Part shown: positions 12,271 through 23,961 of the stretch, piece after piece
Numbering within the stretch: position 1 is the first letter of the stretch
Layout: each line of letters begins with the position of its first letter
From: Ifrita kowaldi
Lineage: Eukaryota; Chordata; Aves; Passeriformes; Cinclosomatidae
DNA length: 64,000 nucleotides
Reading direction: 5' to 3'
Assembly: GCA_013398055.1 (NCBI GenBank)
Contig: VZRS01007674.1
Location: forward strand, 126,653-190,652
Translations under genes and position numbers: made by a program
Notes under the pieces: model-generated
Told to the model about the DNA's origin: nothing
The model's database searches: none
What the model saw: the letters and a program-made list of their open reading frames with translations, nothing else

Positions 12271-15200
12271 CATTTAACTTGGCCTTTGGAAGACGCTTGT
12301 GGAAATTTCTGCAAAGGAGGTGACATCAGTTGTTGTCACAGCTGCTGTGTAAGTCTGCAAGGCTGTGTCTGTTCAGTATCTGCCTGGGGTGTGTATGTGT
12401 GTGCAAGTAGATACTGTTCATAGATTGCATTTAAATCAAAGCCAGTCCGTATGAAGCTGGCAAGGAGGTTCAATTGTTCAGAATAGGTGCATTACCATCG
12501 AGACTTGAGGCAAGGATGGAGTACATAAACTTAATAAAGCGCAAAGACAACCAGCTTTGGAGGGCTGGCATGGACATTTGAAACAAGCCTTCTCCCTGGG
12601 GAATTCCAAGTGTTAGCATGTGGGACATACTCCAGCTGCTAGCTGCTCAGACTTAAAATAAACCAGGCAAAATCCCATATTCAGGCTCTACCAACTGAGG
12701 CAACCTGCTATTGCAAATGTTTTGTCTCCCTTTTTCTTCCAGTTGGGTCAGAATGACAGCAAATGTTTTTGAAAGGACATTTAAACCCTTAGTATTTCAC
12801 ACAGCTTTCCTTGTGCTTATCTGTAGTGACACGTTTCTCAACACAACTGTAAATTTAGCAAAGAATCTGGTTTGTACAGGTTGAAACACTGTCCCAGGAA
12901 GGCTGGAATTAAAAAACAGGGTGAGAAGGAGTATTTCTAGTTTGTGTGACAATGATATTGCTACCAATACTGCTTTCCTAATCCTAGGTGCTTTAAAGAT
13001 CTCAGCATGACTTCATTTACAGAGAACTATTCGCCTTGTTGAACTGTGGCGACCCTTTTTCTTAAAGAGAAACACATGTGAGTTAAGGGTGGTTGCTTCT
13101 TTCTTCTTTCTTAACATATTGAAGAGGAAATAATTTAATGTGTCTGTGGAAGACTCCATAGCAGGATTTCAGGGAAAAGAAAGATGTCTGGGAGTTGTAT
13201 GATTGTTTGACAACTAGAATATGAATAACTTTGAGGAGGTCTGAAAATAGACCACAGTACTGTTTGCTTTGTCTTGTGGTTTGAAATTTACTTCAGGACT
13301 TTTAAAAAATTTAATTTTAATAACCTTCTGACTATAATTTATTTCTAAGGTACTGAGATACTTGGGAGGGGTGGGAAACAATCAACTTAATGCAATCTAT
13401 GCAAATAATGTCTAATTTTTTTTCAACAGTAACATGTGAAACTTCATTCATCAAGAATACTCAGTTTTTCTGTGATAAAACCTGTTGTGCAATGTAATAC
13501 ACAACATTTAGGAATTCAATGCTCTTATTACTGTCAAAGCATAGGTATTAAACTCTACCAGTCAGCTTGAAAAATGTACAAGTGACTGACATGACCAACC
13601 TTCCTGTTTCTTCTCTTCTTCCTTTAGACACAGACACACAAATTCTTTTTCAAACCAACAGGCTTATCCAAGATATATTTATAAGGGTGAACTTTGCCAG
13701 GCTTTGGTTAATCATATACAGTGCTGGGAATATCTTTTGAAGGTATCCCGAACCCTGTGACAGAAGTATTTGTCACTCAAACTATTTATAATTCTCGGAG
13801 TTTGGAGGGCAGATAGACGTTTATGCCTTTTCATATGAAATGGCAGCTCTTCCTCTGCACAAAAGGAATTGACCATGCCTGTATGGACACGTCAGGCAGA
13901 TCTGGACCATGCTGTTTTTGCTAAATGCCATGTTTACACCCTGGACACACTTCTAGCCACTCCATTGACCTTTCTGTCTCACAGATGACCTTGTAGTTCT
14001 GTGAATGTCATCTTATTTTCTGCTGGACCTCTAGTTTCTGTGGATGGTTGGAAGAGGTGAGTGCAGGGTACCTCAAGAAACAGGAAAATGTTGTCCATGT
14101 AGCACCTCCATTAGAAAATCTTTAAGGACTCTCAAGTTGAATAAAATTATGAGCTCTTGTATCAACCACAATTTCTTTTTTTTTTTTTTGATGACATGCA
14201 AAACTATACTAAGGCCAGTCAGCCTTTGAGAAATAAGGCTGATTAGCATCACAGGCTTTTTTCTTTATTTTCATAACCACCTCAAGCAATTAGTTTTGAG
14301 AACTTCTTGGCAAAGCTTACGTGCAGGTTATCCTTCCCCCCCTAGTCCTTCTTATGTCTCTTGAATTATTCTTAACTCTGTGTGTCTGGGAATCGCGGGC
14401 AATGTATAGACACAACGCCTTCAGCAGGCACGCAAGGAATGTTATGAGAGTAGCAGGCTTCCCATTTCCCTGGTCACTCAGAAGATTTATGTGCCAGTAT
14501 AATGAGAATGAATGATTAGCTGTTGTTCACTGACAGGGACCTTGTGGGTCTGTCTCTGCACAAGAGGTTTTGGGAGTTGATAACCTTTGTGCTTCAGGTT
14601 TTGTTTTGAATAGATAGAAGTAGAGAAAATAGTTATTGGTAGATGTAAAACTGGACAAACAAACTGAAGGGTATTAGCCAAGTTCTGGCAGTAGAGCTGA
14701 AAATCTGAGCTATTTATACAGCTGGAAACAGAGTTGGGGTATTTTCATTATTTTGGGACACAGCATAGACTTTTATAGAGTTACGGGATGCTCCTGCCTG
14801 GGATTTCAGTCTCTTCTATTTTTTAGGTCTCTGTGAGACAATGTGATGTATTGCAGCTTTGGTGTGAGCACCGGCCAAATATAAATGGAGGGGCTGGTTT
14901 TGAGCTCTGAAACTGAGAAGTTTCTAGGTCAGTCTAAAGTTGCCCAGAGACAAGGCATGTTAAAGTATCTTTTTTGCCATTCAAAAGCAAGATAAAATAT
15001 CCGTAGACAGAACCACTATTACTACTATATAAGTTATTCACTTCAACACTTTTCTCATATCATATCAAGTTAATGACCAGTTTGTGTGTCTGGTATACAT
15101 CCAGAACCCCTGTTGTAAAGTCAAGGTTGCGTGAGATACCCCAGTTTGCATTAGTAAATGCTATAGGACACTATATTATTTTGACAATTATCATAAACCT

Positions 15201-16589
15201 ACATAAACCATACTTTTTAAGATTTTTTTTTTCTAAAGGATAAGAAGTAAAGATTAAATACTGAACTTTGATTTTCAGATATATTACATACACCTCCCCC
15301 ACCTTCATATCAAAATAGTAAATTCTTGTGAACCTGAAAGATAGGAGCTAGATTTTTTTTGCTTTTATATACCTAAAATGTAGCAATCTTTAGAAGAAAC
15401 CTCAGTATTATCTCTACTGCAACCACATTAATTCTAGAAGAAACCTCTGCCTTCTCCAGTATTTATGGTTTCCTAATATCCACTTCTTTGGAAAGCCACA
15501 GTTTTGGCTTTCTCAACTGTTCCAGCAGATTCGCGTTATAAGCTTTTGAGGCTGATTTAAAATTTCACCATGCATTTTTGCATTTTGATCAATAATTCAA
15601 ACCAGGATTTAAGGGCTTATGTCCTATTCAGAAGTTACCCATGTGCAAAAACCTTTTTCTGAAACATATGGGAAAGAAATGGGTGCCTTTGCACACATGC
15701 CTGGAAGGTAATTGGAAATCACTGTGCTCCATTTTGCAAAAATAAGAACCATAAAACCACCTCCTGGAATGGCACAAAGCACGCACATTTTCTCTCTGAA
15801 AGGCACAAACTCAGTGTTTTTACATATACCTACGATATGGTGGCTGGAAAGCCATTTGGAAGGGTTCCCTTAACAATAGTCACATCACCATCCTCCTATC
15901 TGTGCTGGCTGAAGTGGAGACAGAGTGTTGTTTACCCCTGTGCTGTTGTATAGCAACCCTGGGAGTTTGAAGCACAGCTGTGAGCAGTGCTTGGTGCTGG
16001 TGAGAGCCTCGTGTGTGCCGTGCACAGTACGGGCAGTGATCCTTGGTGAGCTGGGTCTGCTGCAGACAGGAGGTGGGAGAAGCAGCCAGAGCAGCCCAGT
16101 GCTAATGCACGGGGCAACCAGGGGAGAAGGAAGGGCACAAAACTGCTGCCTACAGGTACACATCTTTCCTAGGTGTGTACCTGTGCCTAAATGATTTCAT
16201 CCAGCCCTGAACTTGAAATGGAAAATCTTGCACGGCTACAACTTAGTATATCATAGTCTGTGTTTGTGACTGAGTTGGCTTGAGTTAGCAGTACCTTTAG
16301 AGATACAGTGCTTGCAAAACATGCACCACTAGCCAAAGTATGCCTTTTATCAAGATGGGTTAGGAATATCCAGTGCTTCCCTACAGGCATGTCACTACCT
16401 GTAGCTGAATTTAATAACACTAGATTATTGTAGTGTGGTTTTTACTGGCTTTTTTCCTTCATTCTCTTGAATCTATTTACTTAATTTTTCTACCATCAAG
16501 AGAAAAACACCACTATGAATACTTGCAAAAGCAGGGTCAGATGGTGAGGCTGGATTGAAAGAAGATATTTAGATTCTTCGAACTGTGCT
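12271..16589. other. Non-coding block, no gene recognised
   Basis: AT-rich sequence without a recognisable exon or repeat family. It contains a 14-T run at 14176-14189. Frames of 60-92 codons on both strands (for example the mutually overlapping set at 15885-16194) show no domain. Confidence 0.55.
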
Positions 16590-16935
16590 CAAGAGAGCTG
16601 TGGGCTCAGCTATGCTGCACAGCCAAGTACACATAGAGATCCCTGAGCTAACGCCATGATCGGAAGCTCTGTTAGTGTTGTTCTGTTCTCCCTGGGCTAA
16701 TTAACAGAGGTGCCTCTCAGCATACCTAATTAGCTCCGTTGCTGCAGCACCCTCAGGGGCAGGGCTAATTAGCGTGGGTGCTTTGCTATACAGACACGGC
16801 TGTATTGCCTCTGGGATCTAAGCTAGCATCCGTGCATGGCATTGCAATGTACCATGTAGACAAGCCAGTTTCCTCAAAGCTACCTCAGGATCCCTAACAG
16901 CCCTTTGCTGTGTAGACTTGCCTGGTGCATTAATG
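16590..16935. mobile_element. Possible ancient non-autonomous DNA-transposon relic
   Basis: The two ends look like degenerate inverted repeats. CCAAGTACACA near 16623 resembles the reverse complement of TGTGTAGACTTGCC near 16911-16922. Further in, GATCCCTGAGCTAAC near 16639 resembles the reverse complement of the GCTACCTCAGGATCC stretch near 16879. The 'TGTAGACAAGCC / TGTAGACTTGCC' wording recalls old DNA-transposon repeats of reptile and bird genomes. No target-site duplication or transposase is visible, so the call is tentative. Confidence 0.3.
16698..16771. promoter_or_regulatory. Three TAATTA homeodomain-type motifs in 74 bp
   Basis: TAATTA occurs at 16698-16703, 16727-16732 and 16766-16771. 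The first and third lie in similar contexts (GGGCTAATTA followed by a GTGC/GTGCC motif), so they may derive from an internal direct repeat of the host element. TAATTA is the core recognised by many homeodomain proteins. Binding is inference. Confidence 0.3.
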
Positions 16936-17046
16936 AGACCCCAAAAGCTTATGCAGGGAGAAGGACAGCAACCTGGGATGTGGGCTAGAGGGTAACATTT
17001 TGGGACACAGACATTTCAGGATGAGTCCCAGATTCATTTGCTTTTA
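16936..17046. other. Short unannotated spacer
   Basis: No feature recognised between the transposon-like relic and the 25-bp tandem repeat. Confidence 0.5.
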
Positions 17047-17096
17047 CTTTACCTCTACATCTACTTCTTACCTTTACCTCTACATCTATTTCTTAC
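17047..17096. repeat. 25-bp x 2 tandem repeat, one mismatch
   Basis: Two adjacent 25-bp units (17047-17071 and 17072-17096), each beginning CTTTACCTCTACATCTA, differ at one base, and a few bases of a third unit follow. It is pyrimidine-rich and recent in appearance. Confidence 0.9.
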
Positions 17097-17309
17097 CTTT
17101 GGATTAAAAACACTGTTAAGAGTAATTACCAGCTGTGGTAGGGGCAAAAAATGCAAGCCTATATTGAGACAAATGAAGTCTGAACTTGCTACCTTGCAGC
17201 TTGCTGATTTTTGCTTTTAGGTTGTCAGCTAAACTTATAAAAGATAGTTATGAACTAATGAGCTGAAGCATTTTTAAAGCATATTTCCCTATTGCTCTGG
17301 TCAAATAAT

Positions 17310-17505
17310 AATGATAACAAAGTATTCTTTATGGTTTTACAGGCCCTGCTCTGTCTAATCTTTAAATGCTTTGCAAGCATGAGTAAGCACAGCTTCATAT
17401 GAGCCTGTGATAAGGCAATACAATGATTCCCATAGTATGAGCAGTAAATCTGAGATGTGAAGACCAGCCAAAAGTAACTTGCATTTATTAGAAAGAACAT
17501 GTCCT
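17310..17505 (-). mobile_element. MIR-like SINE relic, reverse orientation
   Basis: Read in reverse-complement MIR order, the stretch runs through the usual landmarks: TTTGCAAGCATGAGTAA, then 'gagcctgtgataaggcaata' (matching CCCTGTGAGGTAGGTATTA), then 'atgattcccatag', then an interrupted 'gatgtgaagac', ending at AAAAGTAACTTGC (matching TTAAGTAACTTGC). The order and spacing of these blocks over about 150 bp make chance unlikely. The element is highly decayed, as expected for a repeat older than the bird-mammal split. The 81-codon frame across it is a shadow. Confidence 0.55.
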
Positions 17506-18888
17506 CCCTGCTTTAACTTATTCTTGCACTGTGCTCCTCAGAATTTCCTTCTACAGACATTTTTCTTATCAGCACTATTTTAACTCACTGATATCAATTG
17601 ATTGCAGGTTCAGTTTAACTGAGCTGACTTGAAACTGTTGCATTGCACCATATGAGAGTTGCAGAAAGGTGACTTATTATTCACAAAGGGGCTGTACACT
17701 GTAGAGGCCTGATAAACAAAAGATATACTGTTTCTGTCTTCTGCTTACAGTATCGGTAGCAACAGGCTGCACTGATACCTTCCCTGATAGCTCAGCCTTG
17801 CTCAGAAAAACAGTGCCATTTGTGCCTGCAAATTTTAGCCTCTTCAGGGAGTCCTCAGGGGCTCAGAACCTCCCAGGAGGTCAGTGGGAGACTGTTCCCG
17901 GTAAATGGAAAAGATTTGTCGGAGACGGCCTAATATGCCTCTTAATCTTGTTTCACTTTATTCTTGTCATTCTAAAAACCCCAGAGATACAGAACACACA
18001 ATGATCCGATTTTCTCTCCTTCCCACAAGGAAAGCCTGTGGCTACACCTGTGTCATATCTGAGCTGATCTTGGGAGTGGTCTGCAGTGCTCGCTGTGTCT
18101 TTGCTGTGCAGTGTTCTTGCTGCCTGTTAGCTCAACCTCCTCTGGCAAATGATGTTGATGCCCATTTGTGAAAGACTCATTCTTTACAGGGAGTACAGAG
18201 TGGAATACATGGAAGTGACCTGGCCAGGCAAAGGGAAGTGGCTGCAGGAGCTCCTTTGTAGCCATGTGTGCTTGACATGCTCAGATCAGCCAAGAATGCT
18301 CACCAGCAGGTAAAAAAATCTAGACAATCCCTAGCCATGTCTTTAAATTCAGCCTCAAGGATGGCCTCTGCTTCTCTCCCTTCCAATAGGGAGAAGTACT
18401 GTTGAGAGACACCGAGCCTTTGCAGCATTTCTCTAGAAATGCAGGAAGGAGAGGTGCCTCTTGCAGCTAAATCACTCTGTGGCTGGTTCCTCATCCACCT
18501 GCCAAACCCTGCTGTGGTGCAAAAGGGGCCCATCCTCCTGACCTTCCTGCTTGGATCAGTTGTAGTTAGGTACAACGTCTGACTTTTCAAACAAGAGGTG
18601 AGCAAGACCTCCTTGTTAGAGCTCTGTACAGCACCTTCTTCATAGAAATGACTTCCGGCTTTAATGGATGGTTGGATGCCATTAGTGAACGGCATTATTT
18701 ACATGTATGGATCCTCCTTCACGGAAATCCCAGGAACATTCCTGCTTGAGCTATGTGCAAAAGAAATCTGGGATTAAGAAAACAGGCCTCCTGAGCAGAG
18801 AGGAACAAGAGACAAAGAGATGTGTGTCTCAGCAAGACTTCCACAGAGAAGCCTCAACATGTGTACAAGGTGAAAAAGAATAACAGGA

Positions 18889-18896
18889 TGACGTCA
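18889..18896. promoter_or_regulatory. Consensus cAMP response element TGACGTCA
   Basis: A full palindromic CRE (TGACGTCA), the binding site of CREB/ATF factors. It contains a CpG in a CpG-poor region, which is mildly notable because such sites decay by methylation. It is isolated from any recognised promoter. Confidence 0.4.
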
Positions 18897-19320
18897 GCGA
18901 TGGGCAAGGGAGGGCCCTTTTCATCACAGTCTGGCAGAGAAACACACGGCTTCGGCAGAGGGGGGAAGTACAGATCCTGACTTCAGAAATATAAATCCTC
19001 TTTTAATAAGTGACTGAAACTGTAGGAGTTCCTAAAGAAAGACATTTAACTCTTTCCCTGCCTGATGGAATGTTGCTGTTGCTTTCACTTTCCTGCTTTA
19101 CTCTCCTGTGCATTTTGGGGAAAGAGTGAGCGAGCCGTGTTACCTAACACAAAGAGGGCTCCAAAAGGTCAAAAATAAATGCCAAGACCTGCACCAGAAA
19201 TAACTGGAAGCCAGGGCAGTTGCAGAATGTCCAGTTAGTGCGTGATCCCATGCAATCCACAGAGTAGGGCTTTTAAAGGAAAAGGCACCCATGTTCTTAT
19301 TGAAGGTAATTTTTTGTTCC

Positions 19321-19337
19321 TTTTTTTTTTTTTTTTT
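19321..19337. repeat. Poly-T run (17)
   Basis: Seventeen consecutive T. There is no adjacent processed gene copy or 3'-end signature that would make this the tail of a retroposed transcript. Confidence 0.9.
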
Positions 19338-21136
19338 GATTTCCCTAGAGGCTTAAGTTCCAGTAACAGATTCATCTTGCCTATTTTGAGAAATGCATTT
19401 AGTCACCTAAGCCCTGTCTATAGTCAATGAGGCTAAATAGGTGTGTCTAGAGGACAATTCATCCCATGTGTGTTACTTTGGAGAGGTGGGGGCGGTGATG
19501 GTGAATATAAGTGCCCCTGGGAAGGGTCTGCCTGCTTCAGCTGACCACACAGGGAGGCCAGAGAACTTTCTGTGGCTGTTTTTCGTCTGGCAAAAATTTG
19601 AGTATTGCAGTGCTGCCTATGGTTTTGATTTGGCTGAAGCAAGGAAGTGCTGGAAAACACAAGAAAGAGGTTGAAGCCCTGAACATTAACCAGGCATCAC
19701 AAAGGTGTTGGTAAGGATCCCCATCTCTGAATAAAGAATGCAGATAAAGTAAACACTCATAAATCTAATATGCTTGTACTTGAACAATTGGTAGCAGGAC
19801 CTGAACATGAGATAGGAAATCAGTATTTGCATACTGGTTTTGGTCTGTTACTGCTGAAATTGTGATCAGGTTTAGAAGCTATAACAATTTACAGACAATA
19901 TGAAAATTATTTTGTAGCACAGATAAAACATAATGAGTCACCTAGTGCCGTAATGCAAAATTTTCCACTCCCGTCCTTATGTTTTATATTGATATCTGCA
20001 ATTCACCACTTTAAACAAAACAAATAGTTTTTTATTTACTTTGTGCAACAAAAGTCAAGGCTAGTTTTCATAGGAATATTTAATTTCAATATTGAGATAT
20101 GAGTGACCAACCCAGATTCCGACAGACAATTTTATCAGTGCAGTCTAACACATAAATCTTGTTTCAACGACACTTGCCCTGAATAAAAAGCAGGTATGGT
20201 AGCACAGACGGGAGATTTCCCAGTCTAATGCATCCCAGATGATTCTAATCTGGGCATATCTGTGCAATCTGAGACTGGCAACTGTGCCTTGCTCTCTGCT
20301 GCTTTTGCTGGAGCCAGTGGCCAGACGAGGTGCTCAACACCTGGCAAGGCTGAGTCTGCTGGGCTCTGGGATGGTGCAGAATTCTGCTAAAAAGAGAAAG
20401 ACTCTTGGGAACAGCTCGATTCTGTGCTTTTTCCACCAGTGGCTAATTTTAGCAAAACTGTCCTTAGCACGTGTGTGGGAGGGCAGACATTTCCTTCTTT
20501 ACATGACCTTTGTATAAAACCAAATCCAGAGCAGTGATTTTTCTCTCCCTCTCCTCTTTTCCAATTTCTGGAGACTCACTGATGGGGAAAAAAAAGAAAA
20601 AAAATCAACTTATAGAAATCTGTGGTTTGTGTGAAGGAGCAAATTTAAATAGGAAGCAAGTTAGCAGAAAGTTTCTTGTTGCAACTTGAAACTATACCAA
20701 AACATTTGGTTTAATGTCCCAGAGCTGTTTTCCTGCTGTTCTGTTCATAACTTGATTTATGAGTTTATGTGTGCCTAACAGGTAGAACTCTGGGCTGGGA
20801 TGTATATTTTTGTTCAGGTTACAAATCCTTCCTGTGCCCTCTCTGCTTCTCCTGCTCCCCATGGCAGCAGAAAAATTAGGGCATGTGTTGTAAAGGTGCT
20901 GTTTTCTTCCCCTGCCCATTGTGCTGGCTGAGTGACTCATAAACCAAACATTGATAATATCAGCTGACAGTTATTTAAACCTGAGGTTTCAGGTTAAGGA
21001 GTAACAATGAATGCAAATATAGCTGCTGAGAGGTTGTTTGCAGTGCATGTGCTTGTGTGTTAGATCTTGAGAATTTTTAAGGGTCGTCACACAAAGTTCC
21101 ATAAAGCAAAATTAGAAGATTTTATAGGTAGTCCAT

Positions 21137-21218
21137 GTTGAGGTGTCTGTGATGTTTTTGAGGTGTACCTGCTTCTCAGGTACACCCCAAAAACCTGCAG
21201 CTCATCCCTGAGCTCAAC
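21137..21218. ncRNA. Strong 82-nt hairpin, possible structured RNA
   Basis: The inner stem pairs 21154-21171 with 21177-21194 around the 5-nt loop CTTCT: 18 positions with a single A/C mismatch (21161 with 21187). Beyond a small internal loop, CTG at 21147-21149 pairs with CAG at 21198-21200, and at the base GTTGAG (21137-21142) pairs with CTCAAC (21213-21218). This is the best inverted repeat I noticed. The arms and total length resemble a microRNA precursor, but the terminal loop is unusually short. The lower stem is interrupted by an uneven internal loop. It could also be a foldback remnant of a small transposon. No known family is recognised. Confidence 0.35.
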
Positions 21219-23309
21219 AGAGTGAACAGCTCTAGTTTTCCTTGCAAGCACCTCTTGTTTGTAACCGGGTTGCTGGTCACTTGTGACTGCCTCCTGAAAA
21301 AGAAAGGTATAGCATGCTAGTTTAAAAAGACATCAGTGTTGTGTAAGTACCAGTAATAAGTTAAGTTGTGCCTGGGAATGTCCCCATTTGGGCCGTGGTC
21401 TTCTCTGCCCCAGCTCTTTAGAGCATTTCATGGAGCTTGGTCATTGCAGAGGCCACTCCAACAGACAGGCTGCACACAGCCACCCACTTCCACCAGCTGA
21501 AGGAGGCAGCTAACTCAGGCATGGGCCATTTGCAGGAGAGTTCTCAGATATGGCCACAGGCAGATTTCATCGTCTCATTCTTTCAACACAACTATATGAA
21601 CTATGATGCTGTCAGAAGTGTTTAAATTTAGAAAATCTGCTTTTTCTGTCAGGCAGAAAAGTATCCGCTTGCCCCTTGCACAGATTTTTCTCAGTGTGGA
21701 TGGACAGGTGGCTTGAGGTGTTTGTTGTTTGGTTTTTTTGGGGGTTTTTTTTGGCATCTAATTCTATTCCGCATCTTCTTTCCCGTAGAGAGAAGAGAGT
21801 TGCCTTGCTGCTGCTGAGTTATCTCTTTCTGGTCTTACTGCTATTAACTGACACAGATGCCTGGGTGAGAAAACTCTTACTGAGCCAAGACTGAAGCAGT
21901 GAAACACCAGGGAATATACAAAGCCAGCCAGCAGCAGACAGGAACCCTCTCAGTTCTTGTCCTTTCCTTTAGTGGCAACAGGAAATGGAAGAGCCTCTAG
22001 GATACATCCTCACTTTTCCTCTTCTTACCTTTAGGTCAGTGTATCTTTTTCCAGCAGTTGTTCACCCCTAAGCTCTTCCTTGCCCCCAGAAATTTAAATA
22101 TGCATATTTTTTTCTAGGGAAACATGAGAGATTATAATTTCTATTTTATTATATTATATTTTTTTAATATAGGCAGCAAGACTACTTAGTTTAAATGTTG
22201 AAATAGGGTTTTTTTTTTGACATTTGCTTTCTGTTTTGTGGAGGTTTTTTCCCCCCAAGAAAATCAATCAAAAATATTCACATTAAAAATGCCACTCTGG
22301 AGAAGAAGAAAAAAATGAGATTCTGCTTTAATGATAGATGTCTGTAGGTGCTTTAATGATAGGTGGATTACTGCATTCACATCATCCTTCGCTAGTGATT
22401 TTTGACTAATTTTTCTTGTTTTGGGTGAAAGGTGGATGTGGGATTTTTTTTTTTTTTTGGAGGGGGCGGAATTCTAGTCAGAAGTGTGGGATGACTGGGA
22501 TGACATTGAGAGGAATGGTTGGGTCTTCTGCCTATAGACCTTCTTCCAGGCTGTGATTTGTTTGCTTATATCGCTTGACAGCACTGATTTCATTGTGTTA
22601 GCTGCATTGCACTAAATTGTATATTCATTTAGGAACAGAGAGACTTTGATCACACTGACATGTATGACCTTTAAGCTTAGTCTTTAGTGGGGTTATTAAA
22701 TTAAACTGCTTAAAATCCTGGAAACATTTGTAAACAAGGCATATAAACACATTGAAATGTCCTAGAACAATTTAGAAATAGTATAATTAGTGTTTGGCGT
22801 AGCATACGCTCAGTACGTTTACAATTCAGTGCTTGAAACCAAGCTAATTAAGTTCCAAACTGGACACAAGAATTAATTTCAATCACCTAATCTCCCGTTA
22901 TGTGTTCACAGTTCATCAGGGGACTCATGAAAAATTCATAAATTCCAGGAATAGGAAATTCTCAGAAAAAGCTGTAGTTGAATGTTGGAAACTGTCAGAC
23001 AAAACTTAAACTTTATCAGGTCTTGTTTACACAAGTCCGGTTCAGCTGATTCAATTACAAAACATTTACTCCTGTTGTGTGAGCACGACCCAACTGAGAT
23101 ATGAAACTGGAGTTATTTTTCTGAAACCCCATCCCAGTGTATTTCACAGCTGTGTCTTTTTATCTTCTAGTGTTGTTTTGGACAATAATATAATAGAAAC
23201 CATACAGGCCTCCATCTCTGGTTGCTGGCTATAACACAGCAATGTCTGTGAAGTGACGCAGAGTCCTGAGTGCAGCTCAGTCTCCTGGCTTCCTCCATGT
23301 TACCTCACT
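21219..23309. other. Non-coding block upstream of the CR1
   Basis: AT-rich, no recognised gene. It holds a 15-T run (22444-22458), T-rich tracts at about 21720-21755, and a short duplication in which GCTTTAATGATAG recurs 25 bp apart (22325 and 22350). The part from about 22570 to 23060 is free of simple repeats and recognised transposons. It would be the first stretch to test for cross-species conservation, but I cannot show conservation from one sequence. Confidence 0.5.
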
Positions 23310-23961
23310 TACATTATGTGCTGAACATGAGCCAGCAGTGCCCTGGCAGCCAGGGCCAAGCGTGTCCTGGGGGGCATCAGGCACAGCATCGCCAGCCAGG
23401 CAAGGGAGGGATTGTCCCTCTGTCCTCTGCACTGGGGCAGCCTCACCTTGAGTGCTGGGGGCAGTGTTGGTCACTGCAGTATGAAAAAGACATTAAATTA
23501 TTAGGGAATGTCCAAAGGAGGGACAAAAGAATGGTGAAAGTTCTTGAGGGGAAGCCTTATGAGGAGTTTCTGAGGTCACTTGGTCTGTTCAGCCTGGGGA
23601 AGAGGAGACTGAGGGGTCATTGCAGTTACAGCTTCCTCATGAGGGGAAGAGGAGGGGCAGGCACTGATCTCCTCTGTGGTGACCAGCAAGAGGACTCAGG
23701 GAAACGGTGCCAAGTTGTGTCATGGGGGGGTTATGCTGAATATCAGGAAAAAGTTTTTCACCCAGAGGGTGGTTGGGCACTGAACAGGTTCCCCAGGGCA
23801 GTGGTCACAGCAGCAGCCTGACAGAGTCCAAGAAGTGTTTGGACAGTGCTCTCAGACACATGATGTGATTCTTGGGGTGTCCTGTGCAGGGCCAGGAATT
23901 GGATGTGATGATCCAGATGGGTTCCTTTGAACTTGGCTTATTTTATTATTCTGTGATTCTG
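23310..23961 (+). mobile_element. CR1 LINE, 5'-truncated, 3' end intact
   Basis: This is the 3' part of an avian CR1 retrotransposon. Landmarks in order are CTGAACATGAGCCAGCAGTG (23321), GAGGAGTTTCTGAGG and CTGTTCAGCCTGGGGAAGAG near 23571-23605, CTTCCTCATGAGGGGAAGAG (23632), the AAAAAGTTTTTCACCCAGAGGGTGG block (23744), GTTCCCCAGGGCAGTGG (23789), and a 3' end of ATTCTGTGATTCTG (23948-23961), the 8-bp terminal repeat that CR1 carries in place of a poly-A tail. CR1 copies are usually truncated at the 5' end, as here. Internal indels show it is dead. Its downstream half is repeated at 25271-25858 by the duplication described separately. Confidence 0.93.
23321..23821 (+). pseudogene. CR1 ORF2 C-terminal remnant (dead reverse transcriptase tail)
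   Basis: In the + frame the sequence encodes the C-terminal end of the CR1 replication protein, downstream of the reverse-transcriptase catalytic core. Recognisable pieces are LNMSQQC at the start, PHLECW, YEKDIKLLGNVQRR, YEEFLRSLGLFSLGKRRLRG and, near the end, EKVFHPEGGWALNRFPR. The intact family protein is several hundred residues longer; here only about 165 codons remain and the catalytic domains are absent. The reading after RRLRG no longer follows the family, which implies frame-disrupting indels. The open frame begins 17 codons earlier at 23270, but those codons have no CR1 resemblance and the methionine there is not a natural start. It would not give a working protein. Confidence 0.85.

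Larger units (their letters stand above)
17506..21136. other. Non-coding block, no gene recognised
   Basis: No known domain in any frame. The antisense 131-codon frame at 18300-18695 has no recognisable motif, although its last codons lie next to a GGTGAG donor-like sequence in the antisense direction. A 17-T run lies at 19321-19337. A consensus cAMP response element is listed separately. Nothing else is supportable. Confidence 0.5.

Noticed and set aside
18300..18695. 131-codon minus-strand frame next to a donor-like GGTGAG
   Set aside because: No domain recognised and no convincing acceptor to make it an exon; kept only as a note in the surrounding block.
19321..19337. Poly-T run as the tail of a minus-strand processed pseudogene
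   Set aside because: No adjacent gene-like sequence, no poly-A signal in the right place and no target-site duplication.
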